Shown here in pieces: positions 29,859 to 38,869 of a stretch of 64,000 nt of DNA; within the stretch, counting starts at the first letter, position 1, and each line of letters begins with the position of its first letter. The notes beneath the pieces were generated by a model. The model did no database searches. It was not told the DNA's origin and worked only from the letters and a program-made list of their open reading frames with translations. This stretch comes from Streptomyces omiyaensis (GTDB lineage: Bacteria; Actinomycetota; Actinomycetes; Streptomycetales; Streptomycetaceae): contig NZ_BMVV01000005.1 of assembly GCF_014650895.1 (NCBI RefSeq), positions 124,001-188,000 on the forward strand, written 5' to 3'. Both the position numbers and the translations under genes were made by a program.

Positions 29859-32351
29859 TCAGTTGACGGTGACCGCCCGCTGTGCGGTCACCGTGCGGGA
29901 GTCGCGGGCGACGACGAAGGTGTAGAGGCCGGGGACGAGCTTCCAGGTGCCGGCGCTCCAGATGGTGAGGTCGTCGGCGGGGACGGTGAAGGTGATGCGC
30001 TGACTGGCGCCGGGGGCGAGGGCGACCTTGCGGAAGGCGACGAGGCGGCGCGGTTCGGCTGCCGCCGCGGCCGGGAGGGTCGCGTAGACCTGGACGACGT
30101 CGGTGCCCTGGCGGGTGCCGCTGTTGGTGACGGTGACGGAGAGGGTGACCGTCTTGGCGACGGTGTTGTAGGCGGCTTCCAGGGAGCCGTGGGCGAAGGA
30201 CGCGTATGACAGGCCGTGCCCGAAGGGGAAGAGGGGCTGCTGTCCCTTGGCGTCGTAGTAGCGGTAGCCGATGGCGGTGCCCTCGTCGTAGGAGACGGTG
30301 GCGTTCGCGCCGGGGTAGGTCGCGGTGGTGGTGCCGGGGCCCTGGGCGGTGCCGGCGGGGAAGGTGACGGGCAGCCGACCGGAGGGGTCGCTGTCGCCGA
30401 AGAGGACGGCGGCGAGCGCGGTGCCCATGCCGCGGCCTCCGTACCAGGCCTGGATGACGGCTTCGACGTCCCCCAGCCAGGGCATCGCGACCGGGCCGTC
30501 GGTGTTCAGGACGACGATGGTACGGGGGTTGGCGGCGGCGACGGCGGTGATGAGCTGGTTCTGGTCCGCGGGGAGGGCGAGCTGCTCGTGGTCCATCGCC
30601 TCGCCCGCCATGCGGTTGACGAAGACGACGGCGGCGTCGGCGGCGCGTGCGGTCTGGACGGCGGCCGGGATGAGGGAGGCGGGCTGCCAGCCGAGGGTGA
30701 GTCCGCAGGTGCTCCGGCCCATGGCGTCCGGGTCGGCGTTGGCGTTGTCGTAGGTGAGCTCGATGGTCGCGGCCTGGCCGGCGGTGAGCTCGATGGTGCC
30801 CTGGAGGGGGTAGTCGTGGGTGCCGAGGAAGAAGCGGCGGGTACCGCGGGAGCCGGAGACGACGGTGGCGCCGTCGATCTTGAGGGTGGCGGTGCCGGCG
30901 GGCAGGAGGGAGAAGCGGTGCAGGCCGGTGTGGGTCGGGGTGAGGGTGCCGGACCAGGTCGCGGACCAGACGGTGGGGAGGTTCTCGACCGGGGTGCTGG
31001 TGAAGTCGACGACGGGGTCGGTGCGGGTGGCGACCGGGGTGCCGGTGGGCTGGGCGGAGGCGTAGTAGCGGCCGGTGAGGCCGGCGGTCCCGCCGGGGGT
31101 GCGCAGGACGGTGGAGGGAACGGTGGTGAGGGGGATGTCGCCGGTGGTGCCCTGGGCGTGGGTGACGGTGATGGTGCTGCCGGCGCGGGCCTTGATGGCC
31201 TGGAGGGGCGTGGTCCAGGTGCCGGGGTCGACGTAGGTGGAGCCGGCGACGCCGGTGAGGGCGTCGGTGCCGGCGGGGCCGATGACGGCGAGCGACTTCA
31301 GGGTGGCGGGCAGGGGAAGGGCCGCGGCGCGGTTGGCGAGCAGGACGGTGGAGCCGAGGGCCGCTTCGTGGGCGAGGCTCTTGTGTTCGGCGGTGCTGAC
31401 GTCCTGGGCCGGTGCGGGGAGGGGGTTGTCGATGAGGCCGTTGGCGAACATGGTGATGAGGATGCGACGGGCGGCGTCGTCCAGGCGTGCGGCCGGGATG
31501 GAGCCGCCGGTGAGTGAACCGGGAGCAAGCTTGACTCCACCGGGTCCGAGGCCCGCGAGGTCCATGCCCGCCTTGGCGGCGGCGACCTGGTCGGCGCCGG
31601 CCCAGAAGTCGGGGACGGTGTAGCCCTGCAGGCCGAGGCGGTTCTTGACGTCGCCGAAGAGTGCGGGGCTTTCGGTGGCGAAGGTGCCGTTGATCTTCGG
31701 GTAGGCCATCATCACCGAGGTGGTGGGGGCCGCGGCGATCACGTGGCGGAAGGGCTTCTGGTAGGTCTCGTGCAGGGCCCGGTCGGACACCAGGGTGTCG
31801 GTGAAGAAGCGGTTCACCTCCTGGGTGTAGGCGGCGAAGTGCTTGACGGTGGCGGTGACCTGACGGCTCTGCATGCCGGTGGTGAGGGCGGCCCCGAGCC
31901 TGCCGGCGAGCAGCGGGTCCTCGCCCAGGCTCTCGGCCTGGCGGCCGAAGTGCCAGGTGCGGGTGAGGTCGATGGTGGGGCCGAGGAGGGTGTTGTAGCC
32001 CTTGGCGCGTCCTTCTGTGCCGATGGCGGTGCCGATGCGGCGGGCCAGGTCCTCGTCGAAGGCCGCGGCCTGCGCGAGGGGAACGGGGAAGGCGGTGACG
32101 TTCCGCTCGCCGCGCAGTCCGGCGGAGGCGTCGACCATGGCCAGCGCGGGGATGCCGAGGTGGGCCAGAGAGGCGAAGTCGCATCGGACGAGCGACTCCT
32201 TCTCGGCGGCCGTCATCCGCGCGAGGAGGGCGTCGGCGCGGTCGAAGGCGCGGGGATCGGTGGCGGCGAGGGCCTGAATGGTGGCTCCAGGGGTCAGGGT
32301 GGCGACTGCCGCTGTGGCGATGGCGGCGGACAGGAAGGTACGTCGGTTCAC
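29859..32351 (-). CDS. Exported glycoside hydrolase family 3 enzyme with PA14-like insert
   Basis: An 830-residue GH3 enzyme. The N-terminus carries a twin-arginine signal (NRRTFLSAA followed by a hydrophobic stretch and ALAA), so it is probably exported folded. Conserved GH3 features are GRQAESLGEDPLLAG, TVKHFAAYTQE with the KH pair, and GYTVPDFWAG, whose Asp fits the catalytic nucleophile although VPDFW is not the common SDWG form. Around residues 420-540 lies a PA14-like carbohydrate-binding insert (GLTGRYYASAQPTG, TPTHTGLHRFSLLPAG), then the C-terminal (a/b)6 and fibronectin-like domains with FPFGHGLSYA. Activity could be beta-glucosidase, xylosidase or related. GTG at 32351 has a GGAGAG site. 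Its own promoter lies about 170 bp upstream. Confidence 0.88.
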   Translation of the reverse strand: MNRRTFLSAAIATAAVATLTPGATIQALAATDPRAFDRADALLARMTAAEKESLVRCDFASLAHLGIPALAMVDASAGLRGERNVTAFPVPLAQAAAFDEDLARRIGTAIGTEGRAKGYNTLLGPTIDLTRTWHFGRQAESLGEDPLLAGRLGAALTTGMQSRQVTATVKHFAAYTQEVNRFFTDTLVSDRALHETYQKPFRHVIAAAPTTSVMMAYPKINGTFATESPALFGDVKNRLGLQGYTVPDFWAGADQVAAAKAGMDLAGLGPGGVKLAPGSLTGGSIPAARLDDAARRILITMFANGLIDNPLPAPAQDVSTAEHKSLAHEAALGSTVLLANRAAALPLPATLKSLAVIGPAGTDALTGVAGSTYVDPGTWTTPLQAIKARAGSTITVTHAQGTTGDIPLTTVPSTVLRTPGGTAGLTGRYYASAQPTGTPVATRTDPVVDFTSTPVENLPTVWSATWSGTLTPTHTGLHRFSLLPAGTATLKIDGATVVSGSRGTRRFFLGTHDYPLQGTIELTAGQAATIELTYDNANADPDAMGRSTCGLTLGWQPASLIPAAVQTARAADAAVVFVNRMAGEAMDHEQLALPADQNQLITAVAAANPRTIVVLNTDGPVAMPWLGDVEAVIQAWYGGRGMGTALAAVLFGDSDPSGRLPVTFPAGTAQGPGTTTATYPGANATVSYDEGTAIGYRYYDAKGQQPLFPFGHGLSYASFAHGSLEAAYNTVAKTVTLSVTVTNSGTRQGTDVVQVYATLPAAAAAEPRRLVAFRKVALAPGASQRITFTVPADDLTIWSAGTWKLVPGLYTFVVARDSRTVTAQRAVTVN

Positions 32352-32788
32352 GGCGACTCTCCGGGCGGTGGGGGTGAAGGGGCCGGCGCCGCAGAATCGA
32401 CTGCCGCTCTCCAGCCCGTGGGGATACGCCAGGCCGATCGACACCCTCCGGAAAGCCTTCCCGAGTCCCGCGGGAGCCTTCAGGTATTTCAGGTGTCGCA
32501 ATCAGCACTTCACGCAAGCCGAAAAATATGACCAAGGGCAGTACCGGTCAACCCTCGGGGTTCCATTAATTCGGTGCATGCACTCTGAGCTGCGCAGATA
32601 TATCAACCATTTACGAGCATGAACAATTTCAGCAACAGATCGACGAGGCATCTTCGCGCCACCATGCACATATCGAATATCCCTCATCGATCGCATGGAT
32701 GAGGCCACTCTTTTCGTGCCCATGCACGCGTTCCCGACATGGTTGGAATTCCATGCCGGGTACGCTCGAATTGTTGAGTTGTCGCTCG
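32352..32788. other. 437-bp intergenic region of lower GC between GH3 and GH78 genes
   Basis: No convincing gene was found here. The stretch is clearly richer in A and T than its surroundings, especially 32500-32780. It holds the GH3 promoter candidate, the 10-bp palindrome GTGCATGCAC (32574-32583) and further CATGCAC copies. Long open frames that cross it on the minus strand lack coding character and run into the GH78 gene out of frame. Confidence 0.6.
32523..32551 (-). promoter_or_regulatory. Candidate vegetative promoter for the GH3 gene
   Basis: On the minus strand TTGACC (32551-32546) and TATTTT (32528-32523) are separated by exactly 17 bases, a close match to a housekeeping promoter. 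Transcription would begin near 32516, leaving a leader of about 165 nucleotides before the GH3 start. Confidence 0.5.
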
Positions 32789-35377
32789 CTATCTCGGTGT
32801 GACGTCCGAGGAGTGGAGGATGTGCGTGCCTGGGGCGAGCGTGCCGGGTTCGCCTCCGGGCAGGTCGACGACGGCCGTGCAGTTCGGGGGGACGGTGATC
32901 TCTGCCTTCATCCCGTCCGCGGTGGCCTCCCAGAACAGGGACGCGGTGCCGTGGGGTGTCTCGTGGCGGGTGCGTGCCCAGGTGATCCCGCCTCCGGGGC
33001 GGGGCCGGAAGACGAGGGTCCGGGCGCCGGGTGCGGTGACGGCGATGCCGCCGACGACCCGGTGGAGCCAGTCGGCGACGGCGCCGAGGGCGTAGTGGTT
33101 GAAGGAGGTCATGCCTCCCGGGTTGAGGGCGCCGTCGGGTCGGAGGCTGTCCCAGCGTTCCCAGATCGTGGTGGCGCCCATGGAGACGGTGTAGAGCCAG
33201 GACGGGCATTCGGTCTGGAGCAGCAACCGGTAGGCGGTGTCGAGGTGGCCGGTGTCGGTCAGCGCGTCGCAGATGAGGGGGGTGCCGACGAAGCCGGTGG
33301 CGATACGGGCGCCGTCCTGCTCGACGAGTTCGGCCAGGCGGTCGCCGGCGGTCCGGCGTCGGCTCGGGTCCAGGAGGTCGAAGGCGATCGCGAGGGCGTA
33401 GGCGGTGGGGCTGTCGCTGGTCAGGCGGCCGTCGGGGCGGAGGTAGCGGCGGCGGAAGGCCGTGGTGACCTCTTCGGCCAGTGCGGCGTAGCGGGCGGAT
33501 TCGGCGGTGTCGCCCAGTTCGCGGGCGGCACGGGCGAGGTGGTGGGCGGAGTGGGCGAAGTAGGCGGTGGCGACGAGGTAGCGGTCGGTGCGTCCGGCAG
33601 CGGGGTCGTCGGGCGGGGCAGCGGGGTCGAGCCAGTCGCCGAGCTGGAAGCCGGTGTCCCAGAGCCGGTCGGGGCCGGCGAGCTTCTCGACGAGGTCGAC
33701 CCACGCCTTGCCCATGGGGTAGTGGCGGCGCAGGAGTTCGAGGTCTCCGAAGCGCTGGTAGAGGGTCCAGGGGGTGAGGGTGGCGACGTCGCCCCAGGCG
33801 GCTCCGGGCTGGATGGGGGTCCACATCGGTTCGCCGGGGATGACGGGGACGTACCAGGGGATGGTGCCGTCCGGGAGCTGTTCGAGTCCGACGTCGGTGA
33901 GCCAGGAGTCGAGCATGCCGGCGCAGTCGTAGAGGAAGCTCGCGGTGGGAGCGAAGACCTGGATGTCGCCGGTCCAGCCCAGGCGTTCGTCGCGCTGGGG
34001 GCAGTCGGTGGGTATGTCGACGAAGTTGCCGCGCATGCTCCACAGGACGTTCTCGTGCAGGCGGTTGACCATCGGGTCGCTGCACTCGAACCAGCCGGTG
34101 CGGCGCATGTCCGTGTGGTACACGCGGGCGGTGACGGCCTGCGGGTCGAGCTCGCCGGGCCATCCGGAGATCTCGGCGTACCGGAAGCCGTGCAGGGTGA
34201 AGCGGGGCTCCCAGGTGTACGGCCCGGTGCCGGGCAGGATCAGGGTGTCCGCGGAGTACGCCTCGCGCAGCGGGCGGGTGGCGAGTTCTCCTTCCTGGAG
34301 CACCTCGGCGTGCCGGAGGGCCAGGGTGGTGCCGGCGGGACCGTCGGCGGTGACGCGCAGGCGGCCGACGAGGTTCTGTCCGAAGTCGAGCAGGTGGCGG
34401 CCGTCGGGGGTGCGGGTGATCGAGACCGGCGCGATCTCCTCGGTGCAGCGGACCGGGGGCCCGTCGGGCGCGACGAGCGTGCGGGGGTCGCGGGTGCCGG
34501 TGCGCACGGGGGTCCAGCCGTCCGGCGAGGCGGCCGGGGTGGCCCAGTCGGCGTCGTCGAGACGGGCGTCGAAGGTCTCGCCCTCGTAGAGGCCGCTGGT
34601 CAGGATCGGTCCGGGAGCGGCGTGCCAGGTGTGATCGGTGGCGACGACGGTGGTGGTGCCGTCGGTGTAGGTGATCTCCAGTTGGGCGATGAGGGACTGG
34701 TCGGTGCCGTAGATGTTGCGGGTGCCGCCGTCGAAGCCGTACTTGCCCCGGTACCAGCCGTCTCCGAGCCAGGCGCCGATGGTGTTGGCTCCGGGCGCGA
34801 GGAGGCCGGTGACGTCGTGGGTGCGGTAGCGGAGCCTGTGGGGGTAGACGGTCCAGCCGGGGGCGAGGGCTTCGTCGCCGACGCGGACGCCGTTGATCTC
34901 GGCCTCGTACAGGCCGTGGGCGGTGATGTAGAGCCGGGCGCGCTCGATCGGCTTGTCGTCGGGGCGGAAATGCTTGCGTACGCGGGCCGGGCGGCGTTCC
35001 GCCGTGGGGTCCTCGTCCCAGGCGGCGCCCACGGGCACGGCGGACCAGTCGGTGGCGGCGAGCAGACCGGCCTCGACGGTGCTGGGCTCGCTCCACTCCG
35101 ACGGCTCGCCGTCGCCCGCCGACCAGGTGCGGACGCGGACGACTGCGTGTTCGCGGGAGGTGAGCGGTTCGGCGGGCCAGGCGACGAGGACGTGGTCGGA
35201 ACCGGTGACGCGGCCGGTGCGGCGGGTGTGGCCGTGGCGTTCGATGTCGACTTCGTAGGCGTGCTGGTCGCCGGCTTCGGCGGCGGGGGTCCAGGAGAGC
35301 CGGGGGGCGGCGGTGCCGATGCCGAGACCGTCCGTGAGGTGCTCGAAGCGCACCGGGGAGGGCGGGTGGGGGTGCAA
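32789..35377 (-). CDS. Glycoside hydrolase family 78 alpha-L-rhamnosidase
   Basis: An 862-residue protein with the full GH78 layout: N-terminal beta-domains (VRFEHLTDGLGIGTAAPRLSW, then RARLYITAHGLYEAEINGVRVG and WLGDGWYRGKYGF), then an (a/a)6 barrel. The catalytic region contains DIPTDCPQRDERLGWTGD, the family hallmark with the acidic residues, and downstream TTIWERWDSLRPDG with another conserved Glu. It removes terminal alpha-L-rhamnose from plant glycosides or polysaccharides. No signal peptide is visible, so it probably acts inside the cell on imported oligosaccharides or glycosides. The start is uncertain: TTG at 35377 is the longest, and no strong ribosome site is seen. It follows the ABC permease genes by 46 bp and is probably the last gene of that operon. 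Confidence 0.92.
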   Translation of the reverse strand: MHPHPPSPVRFEHLTDGLGIGTAAPRLSWTPAAEAGDQHAYEVDIERHGHTRRTGRVTGSDHVLVAWPAEPLTSREHAVVRVRTWSAGDGEPSEWSEPSTVEAGLLAATDWSAVPVGAAWDEDPTAERRPARVRKHFRPDDKPIERARLYITAHGLYEAEINGVRVGDEALAPGWTVYPHRLRYRTHDVTGLLAPGANTIGAWLGDGWYRGKYGFDGGTRNIYGTDQSLIAQLEITYTDGTTTVVATDHTWHAAPGPILTSGLYEGETFDARLDDADWATPAASPDGWTPVRTGTRDPRTLVAPDGPPVRCTEEIAPVSITRTPDGRHLLDFGQNLVGRLRVTADGPAGTTLALRHAEVLQEGELATRPLREAYSADTLILPGTGPYTWEPRFTLHGFRYAEISGWPGELDPQAVTARVYHTDMRRTGWFECSDPMVNRLHENVLWSMRGNFVDIPTDCPQRDERLGWTGDIQVFAPTASFLYDCAGMLDSWLTDVGLEQLPDGTIPWYVPVIPGEPMWTPIQPGAAWGDVATLTPWTLYQRFGDLELLRRHYPMGKAWVDLVEKLAGPDRLWDTGFQLGDWLDPAAPPDDPAAGRTDRYLVATAYFAHSAHHLARAARELGDTAESARYAALAEEVTTAFRRRYLRPDGRLTSDSPTAYALAIAFDLLDPSRRRTAGDRLAELVEQDGARIATGFVGTPLICDALTDTGHLDTAYRLLLQTECPSWLYTVSMGATTIWERWDSLRPDGALNPGGMTSFNHYALGAVADWLHRVVGGIAVTAPGARTLVFRPRPGGGITWARTRHETPHGTASLFWEATADGMKAEITVPPNCTAVVDLPGGEPGTLAPGTHILHSSDVTPR

Positions 35378-35423
35378 GGAAGGGGCCTTTCGTGTGCTCG
35401 GGTGTGGGCCGGAGGGCGTGTGC

Positions 35424-36326
35424 TCAGCCCTTGACCGCTCCCGAGGTGAGGCCCTTCATGACCTTCTGGTTGAGGAAGAGGTAGATCACGAGGGTGCCGA
35501 AGACGTTGATGCAGATGGCCGCGAACAGGGGGCCGTACTGGGTGGCGCCGAAGTCGCCGGTGAAGTTCAGCAGGCCGACCTGGACGGTGCGCAGGTCCTG
35601 GCTGTTGGTGAAGGTGAGGGCGATCAGCAGGTCGTTCCAGATGAAGAAGAACTGCACCAGCCCGACGGTGAGGAGCGCGTTGCGGACCACGGGGAGGCTG
35701 ATGGTCCAGAAGGCGCGCAGGATGCCGGCGCCGTCGAGGGTGGCGGCCTCGAAGAGTTCGCGCGGGACGGTCTTGTAGTAGGTGGCCATCATGAAGACGG
35801 TCAGGGGCAGACCGGTACCCGTGTAGGTGAGGATCAGCGGCCACAGGGTTCCGGAGAGGCCGGTCTGGAAGTAGAGGGTGAACAGGGGCAGCAGGATCAT
35901 CTGCGGGGGGATCATCATGCCGGCGAGGAAGACGAGGAGGGTGAGGCTGCGGCCCTTCCAGACCATGATCTGCAGGGCGAAGCCGGCTGCGGTGCCGAGC
36001 AGGAGGATGAGGGCGAGTGCGGGGACGACGGCCAGGAGGCTGTTCTTGACGTAGAGGCCGATGTTGCCGGTGGTCCAGGCTTCGGCGTAGTTGGCCCATT
36101 CCCAGGTGGCGGGAAGGCTCCAGGTGGAGTTGTTGAGGTAGTCGCTGTTGGACTTGACCGAGGTCAGGAACATCCAGATCAGCGGATAGACCTCGACGAC
36201 GAGGAGGAGGGCGACGGCGAGCCTGACCCACAGCCGTCCGCCGGCCTTGCGGGCGGCGCGGAGCGGCGGCTGCTTCGGGCGCTTGTGACCGCTGCCGGTG
36301 GTCTTGTGGAGGGTGTCGATGGCCAT
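35424..36326 (-). CDS. Carbohydrate ABC transporter permease, CUT1 MalG-type
   Basis: A 300-residue inner-membrane permease with about six helices. It carries the cytoplasmic EAA motif ELFEAATLDGAGILRAFWTISLP that contacts the ATPase. It starts VRLAVALLLVVEVYPLIWMFLTSVK after a basic N-terminus, typical of the MalG/LacG group. The ATG at 36326 is six bases before the stop of the upstream permease and has GAGAGCTGAA in front. It works with the neighbouring permease and the binding protein; no ATPase gene is present, so a shared MsiK-type ATPase, as in other Streptomyces sugar importers, is expected. The substrate is probably a rhamnoside or rhamno-oligosaccharide, judging by the adjacent GH78 gene. 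Confidence 0.92.
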   Translation of the reverse strand: MAIDTLHKTTGSGHKRPKQPPLRAARKAGGRLWVRLAVALLLVVEVYPLIWMFLTSVKSNSDYLNNSTWSLPATWEWANYAEAWTTGNIGLYVKNSLLAVVPALALILLLGTAAGFALQIMVWKGRSLTLLVFLAGMMIPPQMILLPLFTLYFQTGLSGTLWPLILTYTGTGLPLTVFMMATYYKTVPRELFEAATLDGAGILRAFWTISLPVVRNALLTVGLVQFFFIWNDLLIALTFTNSQDLRTVQVGLLNFTGDFGATQYGPLFAAICINVFGTLVIYLFLNQKVMKGLTSGAVKG

Positions 36327-36331
36327 GGCGT

Positions 36332-37216
36332 TCAGCTCTCCGTGTTGTCGCGCCGGGAGACGCGGTAGACCGCCAGGCTCACCAGGAGGCAGACGACGGT
36401 GAGGAGCAGTGCGATGGTGCTGCCGTAGCCGTACTCGCTGTAGGTGAACGACGACTGGAACATGTACAGGGTCAGGGGGGTGGTGCCGTTGCCGGGACCG
36501 CCGTTGGTGAGGGCGACGACGGAGTCGAAGACTTTCAGGGTGCCGTTGATGCTGAAGATCAGGGACGACATGAGGACAGGCAGCGAGAGCGGCAGGACGA
36601 TGTGGCGGATCAGGCGCAGGCCGGAGGCGCCGTCGAGGCGGGCGGATTCGAGGACCTCGTCGGGGATGTCGACGAGCCCGGCGAACAGCAGGACGGCGTA
36701 GAAGCCCATCGACCGCCAGATGTCCATGATGATCAGGACCCAGAAGGCGCTGCCCGCGTTGCCGAAGAAGTCGATGGACTCCAGGCCGAAGGCGTTGAGC
36801 AGGGAGTTGACGGGGCCCGGCTGGGGGGCGACCTGGAAGAGCTTCTGGAAGAGCAGGCCGACGGCGACGGTCGGCAGGATGACGGGGAAGAAGGCCAGGG
36901 TGCGGATGAGCGCGGAGGCCTTCTTGAGGAAGAAGACGTAGAGCAGGGCCAGGAGGTAGCCGGCGATGACCTGGCCGGCGGTGACGATGACCGCGTACTT
37001 GAGGGTGAACCAGAGGGCGTCGTGGACGGCCGGGTCGTCGAGGAGCCGGGTGAAGTTGTCCAGGCCGCTGCCGGTGAAGCCCTCGATGGAGTTGCCCTTG
37101 GTGAAGGAGTACCCGAGCGACCACACCATCGGGACGAGCATGATCAAGGTGTAGAGGAGGAGTGCGGGACCGAGCAGGATCATGATCGCCCTGCGGTCAC
37201 CGAGTACGCGGTGCAT
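36332..37216 (-). CDS. Carbohydrate ABC transporter permease, CUT1 MalF-type
   Basis: A 294-residue permease with six predicted helices, beginning MHRVLGDRRAIMILLGPALLLYTLIMLVPMVWSLGYSF. The EAA loop reads VLESARLDGASGLRLIRHIVLPLS. Together with the next gene it forms the sugar channel. The frame is open upstream to 37300, but ATG at 37216 places the first helix at the normal distance from the start. It follows the binding-protein gene in the minus-strand operon. Confidence 0.92.
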   Translation of the reverse strand: MHRVLGDRRAIMILLGPALLLYTLIMLVPMVWSLGYSFTKGNSIEGFTGSGLDNFTRLLDDPAVHDALWFTLKYAVIVTAGQVIAGYLLALLYVFFLKKASALIRTLAFFPVILPTVAVGLLFQKLFQVAPQPGPVNSLLNAFGLESIDFFGNAGSAFWVLIIMDIWRSMGFYAVLLFAGLVDIPDEVLESARLDGASGLRLIRHIVLPLSLPVLMSSLIFSINGTLKVFDSVVALTNGGPGNGTTPLTLYMFQSSFTYSEYGYGSTIALLLTVVCLLVSLAVYRVSRRDNTES

Positions 37217-37306
37217 GAGTGGTGTCCACTTCGTTTCTGTGAAGGGCCGGCCAGACGATGACGGGCGGCGCGCCTTGGGCCGGCGGGCCGCCCGCCTCAC
37301 GGGGTG

Positions 37307-38620
37307 TTACTGGCTGCCGAGCGCGTCCTGGACGGTGGCCATGAACTTCTCAGGGCTGATGCTGCCGTTGACGAGGCCGGGGGCGCTGGTGTTGCTGATC
37401 GTGGTGGCCTTGGTGCTGAAGAGCGCCTCGAACCACAGGACGTTCTGCTTCGAGCCGCTGATCGTCTTGCGGACGGTGCCGGCGACCTCGCTGGTGTCCT
37501 TGACCGGGGTGTTCACCTTGAAGCCGGTGATCGTGCCGTGGTCCTTCAGGGCGGTGCTGCCGAAGTTCTTGGCGATGCAGCCGACCCAGGCGCCGGTCTT
37601 GTCGCCGAAGCTCTTGGAGCCGAGGGTGACGGCCAGGCCGATGTTGGAGGGGTACTGGTCGATGGAACCCTTGCCGCCCTTGACGGCGGGGAAGGGCATG
37701 AAGCCGACGTTCTCGGTGCCGACCTTGTTCTGCTTGGGGTCCGCGATGTTCGCCAGGGCCCAGCTGCCCATGTAGAACATGCCGGACTTGCCGGTGAGGA
37801 ACTGGTTCATCGCGGTGTCGTAGTCGATGGAGCCGACGCCCTTGCCGAAGTAGCCCTTCTTGCCGAGGGCCGCGACTTCCTCGGCTGCCTTGACGTACTC
37901 GGGGTCGGTCAGCTTGGCGGTGCCGGCGTCGACCTTGTCGAGGGCGTCGGGGCCGAGGCTGCGGTAGAGGTAGCCGCTGATGAGTCGGGTGAGGGGCCAG
38001 CCCTGGGCGCCGGAGGCGGAGAACGGCTGGACGCCCTTGGCGTTCAGCTTGTCCGCGGCGGTCAGCAGCTCGTCCCACGTGCCGGGGACGGCGATGCCGT
38101 TCTCCTGGAAGAGCTTCTTGTTGTAGAAGATCCCCTCGATGTTGTACTCGTACGGCAGCGCCATCAGCTTGCCGCCGTACAGCGCCTTGATCGTGGAGAC
38201 GGCGGCCGGCTCCAGCTGGTCGAGCACTCCGAGACGCTTCAGCTCCAGCTCGATGTCCGCGACCTTGTTGCCCTTGGCCAGCTGCTTGGTCAGCGCGGGG
38301 GCGTTGCCCGCGGCGAACATCGGAGGCAGCGCGTCCTGGCCGGCGAGGAGCTGGAGCTTCTGGTCGAGCTGCGCCTGGGGGATGGTCTCGACCTTGAGCG
38401 GGAGGGCATCGTTCTCGGCCTTGCAGGTGCTCGTGGAGAGCGTGGTGAGCGCCGTGCGGGTGGTCGTGTTCTCGGTGACGCTGAGGTACGTGAAGTCCTT
38501 GGGCGCCGCGGAGGTGCCACCGCCGTTGCTGCCGCCGCAGGCGGTGGCGAGGAGGGCCAGGGACATGACGCCGGCCGAGGTGAGGGCGAGGCGGCGGGCG
38601 CGGATCGTGCGGTGGGGCAC
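37307..38620 (-). CDS. Carbohydrate ABC transporter substrate-binding lipoprotein
   Basis: A 437-residue family 1 solute-binding protein. The N-terminus has basic residues, the hydrophobic core SAGVMSLALLATACGG with the lipid-anchor Cys at about residue 28, then a Gly/Ser linker. The remainder is the two-lobed binding domain (PYEYNIEGIFYNKKLFQENGIAVPGTWDELLTAADKL, typical of sugar binders; GKSGMFYMGSWALANI). It captures the sugar outside the cell and delivers it to the two permeases. GTG at 38620 has GGGAGTC upstream. It is the first gene of the operon, and one candidate LacI operator lies about 85 bp before its start. Confidence 0.93.
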   Translation of the reverse strand: MPHRTIRARRLALTSAGVMSLALLATACGGSNGGGTSAAPKDFTYLSVTENTTTRTALTTLSTSTCKAENDALPLKVETIPQAQLDQKLQLLAGQDALPPMFAAGNAPALTKQLAKGNKVADIELELKRLGVLDQLEPAAVSTIKALYGGKLMALPYEYNIEGIFYNKKLFQENGIAVPGTWDELLTAADKLNAKGVQPFSASGAQGWPLTRLISGYLYRSLGPDALDKVDAGTAKLTDPEYVKAAEEVAALGKKGYFGKGVGSIDYDTAMNQFLTGKSGMFYMGSWALANIADPKQNKVGTENVGFMPFPAVKGGKGSIDQYPSNIGLAVTLGSKSFGDKTGAWVGCIAKNFGSTALKDHGTITGFKVNTPVKDTSEVAGTVRKTISGSKQNVLWFEALFSTKATTISNTSAPGLVNGSISPEKFMATVQDALGSQ

Positions 38621-38704
38621 TGGAGACTCCCAGGATCGTGAGAGAAGAAGGGGCGCTCAGCGGGCGCAAGGGGCGGCGGGGAAAACCGGCCGCGCAGAGA
38701 CGGA

Positions 38705-38722
38705 GCGTGTAGAACGTTCTCC
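38705..38722. promoter_or_regulatory. Candidate LacI-family operator 1 (sugar importer/GH78 side)
   Basis: GCGTGTAGAACGTTCTCC contains the perfect 10-bp palindrome AGAACGTTCT with the central CG typical of LacI-family operators. The first 14 bases are repeated exactly at 38827-38840. It lies 85 bp before the binding-protein gene start. Confidence 0.7.
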
Positions 38723-38826
38723 ATCCGAACTGGCAACACCATGACGCCATCCCTCTGGCGTCGTCAAGACACAGACGCGTAACATCGCCTTTGCCTGGTC
38801 GAATAAGGGAATCCCCTTAAGACCAA

Positions 38827-38844
38827 GCGTGTAGAACGTTGCAC
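38827..38844. promoter_or_regulatory. Candidate LacI-family operator 2 (regulator side)
   Basis: GCGTGTAGAACGTTGCAC shares its first 14 bases with the site at 38705 and has the same AACGTT core. It is 26 bp before the LacI gene start and 122 bp from the other copy, so one repressor could act on both divergent promoters, possibly by looping. Confidence 0.65.
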
Positions 38845-38869
38845 TACGTGTGAGGAGGCGGGGTCCTTC

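Noticed and set aside
32620..32631. TGAACAATTTCA near the GH3 gene as a third rhamnose-repressor site
   Set aside because: It has TGAA/TTCA arms but lacks the central CG and the flanking GAG/TA of the two real candidates; likely chance in an AT-richer stretch.
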